Shown: positions 1 through 6,636 of the stretch, in pieces | How the letters are laid out: each line of letters begins with the position of its first letter | How positions within the stretch are numbered: the first letter of the stretch is position 1 | Origin: HGM04593 sp045592125 | GTDB taxonomy: Bacteria > Bacteroidota > Bacteroidia > Bacteroidales > Bacteroidaceae | Assembly: GCA_045592125.1 (NCBI GenBank) | Contig: JAZNUE010000071.1 | Span: 1-64,000, forward strand | Direction of reading: 5' to 3' | Length of the DNA: 64,000 nt | Program-made: the position numbers and the translations under genes | Notes under the pieces: generated by a model | What the model saw: only the letters and a program-made list of their open reading frames with translations | Databases searched by the model: none | What the model was told of the DNA's origin: nothing

Positions 1-107
1 CTAGCGGTCAAACAGGCCTCGCACTTTTTCCAAAAATCAAACAGGTTCAAACTGTGGAATTTAACGGTGCCGGTTAAAGAGATTACCTCTGCTTGTCATT
101 GCCCAAT

Positions 108-135
108 TGTCATCCCGACAGAGCGTAGCGACGAA
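108..135 (+). repeat. Dispersed intergenic repeat, copy 1
   Basis: Reads TGTCATCCCGACAGAGCG followed by TAGCGACGAA. The same core recurs at 4031-4062 (reverse), 6569-6602, 19536-19572 and, truncated, 22281-22300 (reverse), always between genes. Similar short repeats are common in Bacteroidetes genomes; no mobility gene is nearby. Positions 1-107 show no gene. Confidence 0.75.
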
Positions 136-148
136 TGCCGCGGGTATA

Positions 149-226
149 GATAATGCTGGCAGTAAATGGTCACGCGAAGCACAGACAAAGTTTGTGCCGC
201 GGGGGTTACGGCAAGACAGCATTATC
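149..226. repeat. Long imperfect palindrome
   Basis: Perfect 10-bp arms GATAATGCTG (149-158) and CAGCATTATC (217-226) enclose an inner inverted repeat GCACA/TGTGC, giving a cruciform-like unit of 78 bp directly beside dispersed repeat copy 1. No convincing reading frame crosses it. It may be a REP/MITE-like element or a structured RNA segment. Confidence 0.6.
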
Positions 227-332
227 AATGGATCTCTTTTTAATTACAACCGAAAATATTTTGTCAACCCACACCTTTTTGCTACTGAGCCCAAATGTTC
301 CGTCGTCGCAAGCAGTGCTACGGTTTCGCACC

Positions 333-403
333 GTCCTCTTTGAAAAGCGGAGGAGTTTGCATAAAAAAAGAGCAGAAATTTCTGCTCTTTTGTCTCATCG
401 TGC
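333..403. repeat. 71-bp direct repeat, left copy (second copy 2197-2267)
   Basis: This block matches 2197-2267 almost base for base, both ending in the terminator hairpin followed by gtctcatcgtgc. The right copy abuts the 3' end of tRNA-Leu, and the shared sequence runs a few bases into the tRNA. The two copies bracket the toxin-antitoxin-like operon and gene remnants, so they could be left and right ends of an integrated or duplicated segment. No integrase gene is visible between them. Confidence 0.6.
366..391 (-). terminator. Rho-independent terminator hairpin
   Basis: Perfect 26-bp palindrome with arms AAAAGAGCAGAAA and TTTCTGCTCTTTT; read on the minus strand it is followed by a run of seven T. 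It lies downstream of the minus-strand XRE gene at 544-837 and could end that operon. It is a copy of the tRNA-Leu terminator at 2230-2255. Confidence 0.75.
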
Positions 404-426
404 CATGGCGAGAAATTGTCGGCACA

Positions 427-531
427 GCCAACTTTAAACGAGACTTTCTAAAGGTTGTGGATTTCGTTCATTATTTGAGGGAAGAGGGTTACGATATGGT
501 GACTTTCAAGAAAGTTCGTGATGGCCTCTGA
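427..531 (+). pseudogene. C-terminal remnant of an unrecognised protein
   Basis: The + frame ending at 531 reads as plausible protein only in its last ~35 residues (…FLKVVDFVHYLREEGYDMV…KKVRDGL, then stop), a style resembling the C-terminal helix-strand end of polysaccharide-deacetylase-like enzymes, although that is only a guess. The upstream part of the frame runs through the repeat/terminator block and has no protein character, so the gene looks truncated at the repeat edge. It is convergent with the XRE gene. Confidence 0.35.
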
Positions 532-543
532 AAACTGCTTCTA

Positions 544-837
544 TCAAATAGGCTTTAACTCAACAGTCAGTCCCATTGCAGCTGCAATCTTATAAAGGGT
601 TGCAACTGTAGGAACTGTTATCCCTCGCTCAATGCGCGATATATAAATCCTATCAGCACCGATACGCTCGGCAAGTTCCGCCGTCAAACGTGCATTCTTA
701 CGAGCATCGAGCAATATCTGTGCATTGTATTCTTCCCAGGCCTTTGCCGTAGCCTCTGCACGAGTTTGAGTACCAACCTCGCCAAACTCCCTTGCAAGTT
801 CGGCACTTACATCATAAATTTCATTCTTTTTGCTCAT
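544..837 (-). CDS. XRE-family helix-turn-helix protein (HigA-like antitoxin)
   Basis: A 97-residue protein with an N-terminal helical segment and a C-terminal Cro/CI-type HTH (ARLTAELAERIGADRIYISR, then a second helix VPTVATLYKIAAAMG). This fits small antitoxins of the HigA/XRE class, which bind their own promoter. The ATG at 837 is preferred; an upstream TTG would add nine residues. It follows the DUF2442 gene at close spacing, and TAACTTTG (869 to 862, minus) overlaps that gene's stop codon and matches the Bacteroidetes -7 consensus, so a private promoter is possible. No RelE/HigB toxin is adjacent; the likely partners are the DUF2442/DUF4160 genes. Confidence 0.75.
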   Translation of the reverse strand: MSKKNEIYDVSAELAREFGEVGTQTRAEATAKAWEEYNAQILLDARKNARLTAELAERIGADRIYISRIERGITVPTVATLYKIAAAMGLTVELKPI

Positions 838-866
838 AATGTACAACCCTGCTTTGTTGCTCAAAG

Positions 867-1274
867 TTAAAAAACAACTTCCATATATCCAGCTCCAATC
901 TTGTGTATCTCTTTCAAAATTTGTTCTTCACGCTCTTTTGAAGGTTTTTTGAAACCGTTTATATAATTCCTCAACAATGATGCATTTATATTTATAAGTT
1001 TTGCAAACTCTGCAATGTTTAGTTCCTTATGAGTCAAAAAGAATTTTTGCAAAGGTGTTGGTTCTGCATCTTCATACTCAAAACTTTCAAAACTTATATC
1101 TTCATCAAGTTCTCTCCAATGAATGCCATCAAGGCCAATAGTGTATTTCATACGTTCTTCTTCATTTGCAGACAGCAAATGCGGATACCATAGCAAGGAT
1201 TGGCGATACTCTTTGCCATTATTATCTACTCCATAGACATAATCCTTGTCAAACCAGACTCTAACAATCTTCAT
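867..1274 (-). CDS. DUF2442 protein with C-terminal HTH-like domain
   Basis: Residues ~1-70 match the DUF2442 pattern (MKIVRVWFDKDYVYGVDNNG… ending in GLDGIHWRELDEDIS), followed by a ~50-residue segment (LNIAEFAKLININASLLRNY…) that reads as a helix-turn-helix. DUF2442 genes are typically paired with DUF4160 genes and are suspected toxin-antitoxin components; no activity is proven. The ATG at 1274 is chosen because a strong AAGGAGGAAT ribosome-binding site lies just upstream, inside the end of the DUF4160 gene; an in-frame TTG upstream would place that site inside the coding region. Spacing to the DUF4160 stop is 4 nt, implying coupling. Confidence 0.8.
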   Translation of the reverse strand: MKIVRVWFDKDYVYGVDNNGKEYRQSLLWYPHLLSANEEERMKYTIGLDGIHWRELDEDISFESFEYEDAEPTPLQKFFLTHKELNIAEFAKLININASLLRNYINGFKKPSKEREEQILKEIHKIGAGYMEVVF

Positions 1275-1278
1275 ATCT

Positions 1279-1524
1279 TTATTCCTCCTTTCCAAAATAC
1301 TTAATCCAATGCTTGATTATAATGTCCTGATTATAGTCAATAACCTCTTTAATCTTTTTAAGGTCATTGCTTTTGATATTATAAACTGTTTTTAGCACAA
1401 ATTCATCTTCTACTAAATCGAACTTTGCCATACCACCGTTCCCTTCTACGTGAATGTGCAATGGTTCATGCTCTCTGCTATAAAAGAAAAATGAAAATCC
1501 GTAAAATCTAAAAATTTCAGGCAT
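1279..1524 (-). CDS. DUF4160 protein (toxin-antitoxin-like partner)
   Basis: An 81-residue protein starting MPEIFRFYGFSFFFYSREHE and containing the family hallmark EPLHIHVEG and a terminal HWIKYFGKEE segment. It matches DUF4160 over full length when started at the ATG at 1524; the longer frame upstream begins at a GTG and adds unrelated residues. DUF4160 is usually encoded directly before DUF2442, as here. The function is unknown; the pair is suspected to be a toxin-antitoxin module. It is first gene of the three-gene operon. Confidence 0.8.
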   Translation of the reverse strand: MPEIFRFYGFSFFFYSREHEPLHIHVEGNGGMAKFDLVEDEFVLKTVYNIKSNDLKKIKEVIDYNQDIIIKHWIKYFGKEE

Positions 1525-1750
1525 ATTGTATATAGTTTTATCACTGCGAATATAGGTATTATTTTTGATACCCGCAAGCGCGTGTGACACTTTTTGTATA
1601 TGTCTATAAAAAATAGTTGTAATTGCTCCTTAAGCTTATATTATAAAGAATGATGTTAAGTGGTATCAAAAGGCAAAAGATATTTGATGCTTATTCAAGG
1701 TGTTGGAGCAGTAATAGGATTTTGCATCAAATTAAGATGTATCAGAATGA

Positions 1751-1894
1751 CCTAAAATCTGGTTTATTTATACATTCTTTTTGTGCTGCACTAATCTAAA
1801 AAGTTTTATTGATAAATGGGCATATCCTAAAATAATGATTATACTTGCAACATATAGCCTTATCGCCATTATAACTACCACTTTTTTTAGATAA
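1751..1894 (+). pseudogene. Hydrophobic gene remnant (acyltransferase-like C-terminus?)
   Basis: An open stretch without a start reads …SFIDKWAYPKIMIILATYSL… then a short hydrophobic tail and stop at 1892-1894. This looks like the last membrane helix of a polytopic protein, and the style is reminiscent of acyltransferase-3 family ends. A stop codon at 1748-1750 blocks the frame upstream. It lies in the otherwise gene-free stretch 1525-2264, so I read it as decayed accessory DNA. Confidence is low. Confidence 0.25.
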
Positions 1895-2196
1895 GGCTCA
1901 ATAACATCTCATTAGGTGAGTACGGTTTGCGTGTACGTACCTGCGGAGATATTGGGGTGTGGTAGCCCTTGATGGCTAACAGCAACCCGCAGGGCGTGAC
2001 TATGCCGCACTGCCTGCGAACTATTGCTGCAAGCATTGTCGATTTGTTTTTTTATTGACAATGCCGTCTTATTACGGCCTGTCGCTGCGCCATAAGAACT
2101 CCCTCCCCCCTTCGGGTATTTGCCTTTGGCGAATTTGCTCTCGTTCGTTGTGTAATTACAAACAAGTTTGCATTACACTCACTTACTCGCAACTTT
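1895..2196. other. Gene-free segment with a stem-loop
   Basis: No reading frame with protein character. The only clear structure is an 8-bp inverted repeat GCATTGTC (2033-2040) / GACAATGC (2057-2064) around a T-rich loop. The segment belongs to the degraded region between the two 71-bp direct repeats. Confidence 0.5.
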
Positions 2197-2229
2197 GTCC
2201 TCTTTAAAAAGCGGGAGAGCTTGCATAAA

Positions 2230-2255
2230 AAAAGAGCAGAAAAATCTGCTCTTTT
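2230..2255 (-). terminator. Terminator of tRNA-Leu
   Basis: Hairpin with 11-bp arms AAAAGAGCAGA and TCTGCTCTTTT around AAAA, followed on the minus strand by a T run, ten bases downstream of the tRNA 3' end. It is part of the right copy of the 71-bp direct repeat (2197-2267). Confidence 0.8.
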
Positions 2256-2264
2256 GTCTCATCG

Positions 2265-2346
2265 TGCGCGTGATAGGACTCGAACCTACACGTCGCAAAA
2301 CACCAGATCCTAAGTCTGGCGCGTCTACCAATTTCGCCACACGCGC
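2265..2346 (-). tRNA. tRNA-Leu (anticodon UAG)
   Basis: Minus-strand cloverleaf: acceptor GCGCGTG pairs with CACGCGC, D-arm contains AATTGGTAGAC, the anticodon stem CCAGA/TCTGG encloses loop CTTAGGA giving anticodon TAG, the short variable arm follows, and the T-arm holds GGTTCGAGTCC. The discriminator is A, as expected for leucine, and CCA is not encoded. It reads CUA leucine codons. Confidence 0.93.
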
Positions 2347-2367
2347 GATAAAACTTAGTTTTCGTTT

Positions 2368-2376
2368 GCAAAGATA
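2368..2376 (-). promoter_or_regulatory. -7 promoter box of tRNA-Leu
   Basis: On the minus strand this reads TATCTTTGC, an exact Bacteroidetes -7 box, 22 bases upstream of the mature tRNA 5' end. Confidence 0.75.
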
Positions 2377-2690
2377 GCTCTTTTTTTCAAGAAACCACTA
2401 TCGTTTCGCAATTTTCTTGTGCGAAGCTGGTTCTGCAGGTTCTTAAGGGGTCATCTTAAAGGTTCAGGGCTTGTCATTGCCTAAGGGGCCCGCAGTGGCT
2501 AAAGTCAGGAGCCTTTCTCATGTCTAAGCACAACGATCACGAAGAGGCCCTTGATTCTAGCTTTGCGTTTTTGTTTTTTTCTACTCCTCACCCATGCGGT
2601 GAGTTCCTCTTCGCATGAGGAGCACTAAACGCCGGCAAATCAATTTAGGAGATACTTATGGCTACATTATGGCAGTACAGCCCCTGGCGC
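2377..2690. other. Gene-free intergenic segment
   Basis: No credible protein gene. The main structure is an imperfect hairpin at 2584-2622 (CTCCTCA…ATGCG pairing with CGCATGAGGAG). An unrecognised small RNA cannot be excluded. The porV promoter follows at the right end. Confidence 0.4.
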
Positions 2691-2722
2691 TTGTTTATAA
2701 TACGTAATCTTGCTATCTTTGC
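2691..2722 (+). promoter_or_regulatory. porV promoter
   Basis: TATCTTTGC at 2714-2722 is a consensus -7 box, with TTGTTT at 2691-2696 as the -33 element at about the right spacing. The predicted start point lies ~20 nt before the ATG. Confidence 0.75.
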
Positions 2723-2749
2723 ACACAACACAGACAATAATCATATACT

Positions 2750-3922
2750 ATGAACAGGATAATGACAGTTCTCGCGTTTATTGCCTTGTCAACAGCAGCA
2801 TTTGCACAGGAAACCGCAAGCAAGGAACTTCTGAACCCAATATACACTGGAGTAACATCGCTCTCAATGTCTCCCGACTCACGCGCCGGGGCGCTGGGCG
2901 ATACCGGAGCGGCAACAACTCCCGACGTAAATTCGCAATACTGGAACCCTGCTAAGTATTCATTCACTGGCGATGACTACACATTCGGCATTGGCGGTTC
3001 GGGATTCTTCTCGTTTGACAGCAAGCACCGCAACTACAACCTCGTGTCATTCATACGCCTGAGCAAGCGCTTAACAATAAGCGCCTCGGGAAGCCACTAC
3101 TCGCTGGGGAAGGTTGCCATAGAGCAGACCAACGGCGCCGAGAGGGATTCAATAGCACCAACTGAGTTCTTTGTGGACCTGGCATGCTCATACAGGTTTT
3201 CAAGATGCTTTTCTGCCGCCATTGCAGTACGCTACATTAAAAGCGACCTGCAGTACTATTATCTTGAGGATTTCCCTGCTGGCAGGGCATTTGCGGCCGA
3301 CCTTGCACTGTACTATCACAAGGTGTTCATGAATGGAGGCGTCTTGGGTATTGGACTGAACGCCTCAAACATAGGCACAAAGATTTCATATGACGGCGGG
3401 GAGACAGAGCTGTTCCTGCCGGCCAACCTGCGCATAGGAGCATCGCTCAAGCTGCCTGTTGGCGGCAAGCACTCACTTATGTTCTGCGTAGACGCAAACA
3501 AGCGAATGACCCCAACACTGCCCACTTATACAGAATTCATGACACAGGAGTACCCCGAGTTTGGCCCCGAAGACAAGACATTCTACAAGGAGTACCAGAA
3601 ATGGCTTTACAACGAGGGGCACACTAACATGTCACCAATTGCGGCCATTGCCAGTTCCTTCACCGACGCGCCAGGCGGGGTAATAGACGAGCTGAAGGAG
3701 ATTTATGGCGGCTGTGGCATTGAGTATGGCTACAATGAGGTATTGTTTGCCCGCTGCGGTTTCCACTACGAAAGCACATTGACCAGCAGCCGCACATACG
3801 CCACTATTGGTGCAGGCATTAACCTTGGCACATTTGATATTGACGCGGCATATGTACTTTCAACAGCAAAGGACTGCCCATTCAACAACACACTGCGCCT
3901 TTCTCTCTCGCTTAAGCTATAA
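2750..3922 (+). CDS. porV: Type IX secretion outer-membrane protein PorV
   Basis: PorV (LptO) is an outer-membrane beta-barrel that shuttles cargo from the type IX translocon to the surface attachment machinery. The 390-residue product has a signal peptide (…ALSTAAFA before QETAS), then the family signature NPIYTGVTSLSMSPDSRAGA, LGDTGAATTPDVNSQYWNPA, and alternating barrel strands to the C-terminus (LRLSLSLKL, ending in a hydrophobic strand). Length equals the family norm. It is monocistronic with its own promoter and no other porin-type type IX gene is in the window. The clearest candidate cargo here is the GH2 enzyme at 55026-59294. Confidence 0.92.
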   Translation: MNRIMTVLAFIALSTAAFAQETASKELLNPIYTGVTSLSMSPDSRAGALGDTGAATTPDVNSQYWNPAKYSFTGDDYTFGIGGSGFFSFDSKHRNYNLVSFIRLSKRLTISASGSHYSLGKVAIEQTNGAERDSIAPTEFFVDLACSYRFSRCFSAAIAVRYIKSDLQYYYLEDFPAGRAFAADLALYYHKVFMNGGVLGIGLNASNIGTKISYDGGETELFLPANLRIGASLKLPVGGKHSLMFCVDANKRMTPTLPTYTEFMTQEYPEFGPEDKTFYKEYQKWLYNEGHTNMSPIAAIASSFTDAPGGVIDELKEIYGGCGIEYGYNEVLFARCGFHYESTLTSSRTYATIGAGINLGTFDIDAAYVLSTAKDCPFNNTLRLSLSLKL

Positions 3923-3925
3923 TGC

Positions 3926-4000
3926 GGAAAGAAAAGATGAAAGTGGAAAGATGAAAGATGAAAGATGAAAGATGAAAGTGGAAAGTGGAAAGTGGTTTCA
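3926..4000. repeat. GATGAAA/GTGGAAA tandem repeat array
   Basis: About ten imperfect 7-bp units (aaagatg, aaagtgg) directly after the porV stop codon. Together with the opposite-strand-type array at 4211-4317 it fills the tail-to-tail interval between porV and the S41 gene. Such homopurine arrays are frequent between convergent Bacteroidetes genes. Confidence 0.8.
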
Positions 4001-4030
4001 TAACTGGACAAACAACTTTCAACTTTAGAG

Positions 4031-4062
4031 GTCCCTCGTCGCTTCGCTCTGTCGGGATGACA
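4031..4062 (-). repeat. Dispersed intergenic repeat, copy 2 (reverse)
   Basis: Reverse orientation of the TGTCATCCCGACAGAGCG element: GTCCCTCGTCGCTTCGCTCT then GTCGGGATGACA. Confidence 0.8.
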
Positions 4063-4210
4063 GGTACGCGGTTTTATAATGGTAACAATTCTTTGTATCA
4101 GCAGACACGATTGTAGAGTAACCTGAGAGAATACAAACACATCCTTAATCCCAAGGAGCACATCAACCTGGAGGAACCTGCCGGTAACGACCTTTCCTGC
4201 CGTCTACGCT
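4063..4210. other. Gene-free spacer between repeat arrays
   Basis: Contains no start-to-stop frame with protein character. A short open stretch (aatcccaaggagcacatcaa…) could be a scrap of a lost gene, but nothing identifies it. Confidence 0.3.
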
Positions 4211-4317
4211 TTCAGTTTTCCACTTTTCCGTTTTCACCTTTCAGATTTCACCTTTCCGTTTTCACCTTTCAGCTTTCACCTTTCAGATTTCACCTTTCAG
4301 ATTTCACCTTTCAGCTT
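4211..4317. repeat. TTTCACC/TTTCAGC tandem repeat array
   Basis: About fifteen 7-bp pyrimidine-rich units (tttcacc, tttcaga, ttttccg). It runs into the last codons of the S41 peptidase gene, whose stop at 4311-4313 lies inside the array. A shorter array of the same kind precedes cutC (62598-62628). Confidence 0.8.
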
Positions 4318-5342
4318 TCAGCCTTCCGCCTGAGGATAAGTTCCTTGGCACGCTCTATCATGGTGTCACGCCCCCTGTTCCAGTCCTCGCTTGAGATATC
4401 GCACTTCACATCGGGCGCAATGCCAAATTCAGTGTGGTTCCCCTGCGCGTCAAGGATAGGGCATGCCGAGAAGCGTACTCCCCATCCGTTAGGCAGAGTG
4501 CTGTTGAGCGGCATGCCGCTGCCGCCGCCTGTGTTATCGCCCAGGATTGTCACATGCTCAAGCTCACGCATAAGCATTACAAAATGGTTAGCAGCGCTGT
4601 ACACCCCCCTGTTAGTGAGCACGACAACCGGGCGGAGCCATACCACGCCCTTCGAAGGCTCAAGATAGAGTTTCTCGGGGGACGAGAAATCGCGATGCCC
4701 CTTTCCTGTCTTGTGCTGGATATATCCGCAGTGTACTCTCTCCGCGGTAAACACCGAGGCAAGGCGCTCTGCCGCTGTGAGCATGCCGCCGCTGTTATTG
4801 CGTATGTCGAGCACTATCCCCTTGGTTTCCTTTAGGGCCAGCAGCATAAGCGACAGGCTGTTGACGCCGAACTGGCCCTCAAAGCTGCCCACATAGACAT
4901 ACCCGACACTATCGGGCAGCACCGTGTACCTTACGCCGTCTGTAACCCTGAAATTGCGTCCAAGGTAGTTGCGCTGGATGGAATCGCTGAAGTTGAGCGG
5001 ATAGCCGAGCTTCCAGTCCCAGTAGAATGTTGTGCCGTAGGGCGACATCAGGTTCACATGCCCGTCGCGCAGTTCGGCAAGCATGGCGCCTAGCACCTCG
5101 GACAGCGCCCAGTCGTCCACGCACGCGTCTGCGTCGGGCCTGTACCTGTGATATACGGCATTCCAGTCGAGGCCAAACTCTTCCTCGGCCTGCTGGAAAA
5201 AGCAGTAGCGCTCGTCAATGAGGCTCCACAGCGCATCGAAGTTGCCAGCACGCGTGTTGGCAAACTCCTCTTCCTCAATGCACCCCGTAAGGGAGAGGGG
5301 CAGGACAAGGTATATTATATATTCTAGCAGGCGCTTTATCAT
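4311..5342 (-). CDS. S41-family lipoprotein peptidase
   Basis: A 343-residue putative serine protease of the C-terminal-processing/tricorn-like S41 family. A signal peptide ends in lipobox LTGC (Cys21), so the protein is membrane-anchored. An N-terminal helical cap (NFDALWSLIDERYCFF, LRDGHVNLMSPYG) precedes the protease core: GIVLDIRNNSGG (residues 176-186), TNRGVYSAANHF with probable catalytic Ser249, and GDNTGGGSGMP. No PDZ domain is obvious, so substrate recognition probably differs from Prc/CtpA. It lies 10 nt behind the DUF3316 gene, forming a two-gene operon. Confidence 0.88.
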   Translation of the reverse strand: MIKRLLEYIIYLVLPLSLTGCIEEEEFANTRAGNFDALWSLIDERYCFFQQAEEEFGLDWNAVYHRYRPDADACVDDWALSEVLGAMLAELRDGHVNLMSPYGTTFYWDWKLGYPLNFSDSIQRNYLGRNFRVTDGVRYTVLPDSVGYVYVGSFEGQFGVNSLSLMLLALKETKGIVLDIRNNSGGMLTAAERLASVFTAERVHCGYIQHKTGKGHRDFSSPEKLYLEPSKGVVWLRPVVVLTNRGVYSAANHFVMLMRELEHVTILGDNTGGGSGMPLNSTLPNGWGVRFSACPILDAQGNHTEFGIAPDVKCDISSEDWNRGRDTMIERAKELILRRKAES

Positions 5343-5352
5343 GGGATTAGGC

Positions 5353-6225
5353 CTAATATGGCGAGTATGCCTTTATGGCATTCTCCTGTTTAATCTTGAA
5401 TATTGTCTTTACAAAACCCACCGACACTGCATGGCGGTATATGTGGCAGCGTATCTCGTTTACATTACTCTGGAACATGTCGCCAGTGTAGGCAATGCGC
5501 AAGGTAGTGCTGTGCCGGCGCCAGCGCAAAGGGATGTCGAGCGACAGGCAGCAGCGCCACGAAGGGCTGTTGAGCGGATGGGTGAACGCCACTACCCCGC
5601 CTGCATGTCCAAGACCGAAGATTTCGTAATAGCTCTGCCCGAACTGCGGGGCAAACATCGCGCCCGCAAGAGGGACATCGGCCTGCAGCCTGGCCGTCCA
5701 GCCGTTCCTTCCAATGGGAATGCGGTATATTGCCATGCCCGAAGCAGCAAATGCAGCACGCAGCTTTGCGGCAACCGGGCTGTTGCCGTTGCCCGGCACA
5801 TACAGCGCGCCGCCCTCAACCTGCAGCTGCGCTCCCGCCAGAAGCCTGAGGCGCTCGCCTATGGCAAACTGATGGTAGCCTCCCCAGGAGTATGAGGCAA
5901 GGCCGGCTATCTGCCCGTAATACTGCTGCGCGGTATAGCCTAGCGTAGCGTTCAGCATTGTCTGGAATTTCCAGCGGCAGCGGCCAGTGCGCGCGTCGCG
6001 GAAATTCTCGTGCTGCATGTAGAGCGCTCCTCCGGCATAATCGTAACCGCTCAGGTATGTATCGAGGGTGTTGAGCGCCGAGAGGCCAAAAGTAGTGCTC
6101 CTCACGACAATCCGTTCAGGGATTATGCTGTCAGCCACAAAATGCTGTGCCCTTGAGATTACGGGCAACGCCGTGAGCACAAGGGCAGCAATAAAGGCTG
6201 TAGCTTTTGATATTACATCTGTCAT
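5353..6225 (-). CDS. DUF3316 secreted protein
   Basis: A 290-residue protein with a signal peptide (…ALPVISRAQ) followed by PERIVVRSTTFGLSALNTLD and a series of amphipathic beta strands rich in aromatic residues (YAGGALYMQHENFRD, NATLGYTAQQYYGQIAGLAS). This matches the Bacteroidetes family DUF3316, likely a beta-barrel or periplasmic beta protein of unknown role. It is first gene of the operon with the S41 protease, and its start abuts the repeat nest at 6240-6520. Confidence 0.8.
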   Translation of the reverse strand: MTDVISKATAFIAALVLTALPVISRAQHFVADSIIPERIVVRSTTFGLSALNTLDTYLSGYDYAGGALYMQHENFRDARTGRCRWKFQTMLNATLGYTAQQYYGQIAGLASYSWGGYHQFAIGERLRLLAGAQLQVEGGALYVPGNGNSPVAAKLRAAFAASGMAIYRIPIGRNGWTARLQADVPLAGAMFAPQFGQSYYEIFGLGHAGGVVAFTHPLNSPSWRCCLSLDIPLRWRRHSTTLRIAYTGDMFQSNVNEIRCHIYRHAVSVGFVKTIFKIKQENAIKAYSPY

Positions 6226-6239
6226 TCTATATTTGCTAA

Positions 6240-6336
6240 GTCATTGGCTCGTTTTGCTTTTAGCCACCCGCGTGGCATAAACTTCGTCTATGCTTCACGC
6301 GACTAATGGCTGCAAAACTTGCCGATAACAAAAAAG
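6240..6336. repeat. 97-bp palindromic repeat, unit 1
   Basis: Unit begins gtcattggctcgttttgc and is repeated in tandem at 6337-6433. Each unit folds into a long imperfect stem: TTTTGC…GCAAAA, then AGCCA…TGGCT, then GCGTG…CACGC, then CATA…TATG around the loop aacttcgtc. Confidence 0.85.
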
Positions 6337-6433
6337 GTCATTGGCTCGTTTTGCTTTTAGCCACCCGCGTGGCATAAACTTCGTCTATGCTTCACGAGAC
6401 TAATGGCTGCAAAACTTGCCGATAACAAAACGT
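6337..6433. repeat. 97-bp palindromic repeat, unit 2
   Basis: Near-identical to unit 1 (one clear change, cacgagactaatgg for cacgcgactaatgg). It ends in the small hairpin ACAAAACgttGTTTTGT, which recurs after unit 3. Confidence 0.85.
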
Positions 6434-6458
6434 TGTTTTGTCATTCTATATTTGCACT

Positions 6459-6520
6459 GTCATTGACTCGTTTTGCTTTTCGCTGCAAAACTCGTCGATA
6501 ACAAAACGTTGTTTTGTCAT
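6459..6520. repeat. Palindromic repeat, unit 3 (tip deleted)
   Basis: Starts gtcattgactcgttttgctt and then jumps directly to cgctgcaaaact, so the ~50-bp apical part of the hairpin is missing while both stem bases remain. It is followed by the same ACAAAACgttGTTTTGT hairpin as unit 2. Confidence 0.75.
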
Positions 6521-6568
6521 TCTATACATGGACAGTCATTAGCCCGTTCATTGTTCGCTCAGCCAGTC

Positions 6569-6602
6569 TGTCATCCCGGCAGAGCGAAGCGACGAGGGAC
6601 CT
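6569..6602 (+). repeat. Dispersed intergenic repeat, copy 3
   Basis: TGTCATCCCGGCAGAGCG then AAGCGACGAGGGACC, the same element as at 108-135, just downstream of the topoisomerase gene. Confidence 0.8.
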
Positions 6603-6636
6603 ACAGGCAAACCGGCTGCGCCAATAACAAAAAAGG

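Noticed and set aside
2400..2650. Possible structured RNA (SRP RNA, tmRNA or 6S RNA)
   Set aside because: None of the conserved cores (e.g. the SRP GGAA tetraloop region or the tmRNA tRNA-like ends) could be found.
2658..2753. Possible 31-codon gene with an AGGAG site (starts MATLWQYSPWRL)
   Set aside because: It runs through the porV promoter and overlaps the porV start codon; no homology recognised, and AGGAG-type sites are weak evidence in this phylum.
4211..4317. Repeat array considered as CRISPR
   Set aside because: Units are 7 bp and contiguous, without spacers of constant length and without cas genes.
5218..5895. Open frame of 225 codons on the + strand
   Set aside because: Antisense to the S41 and DUF3316 genes and spans the gap between them; no protein motif.
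6240..6520. Tandem palindromes considered as CRISPR or an insertion sequence
   Set aside because: Only two full units and one partial, no unique spacers, no transposase frame.
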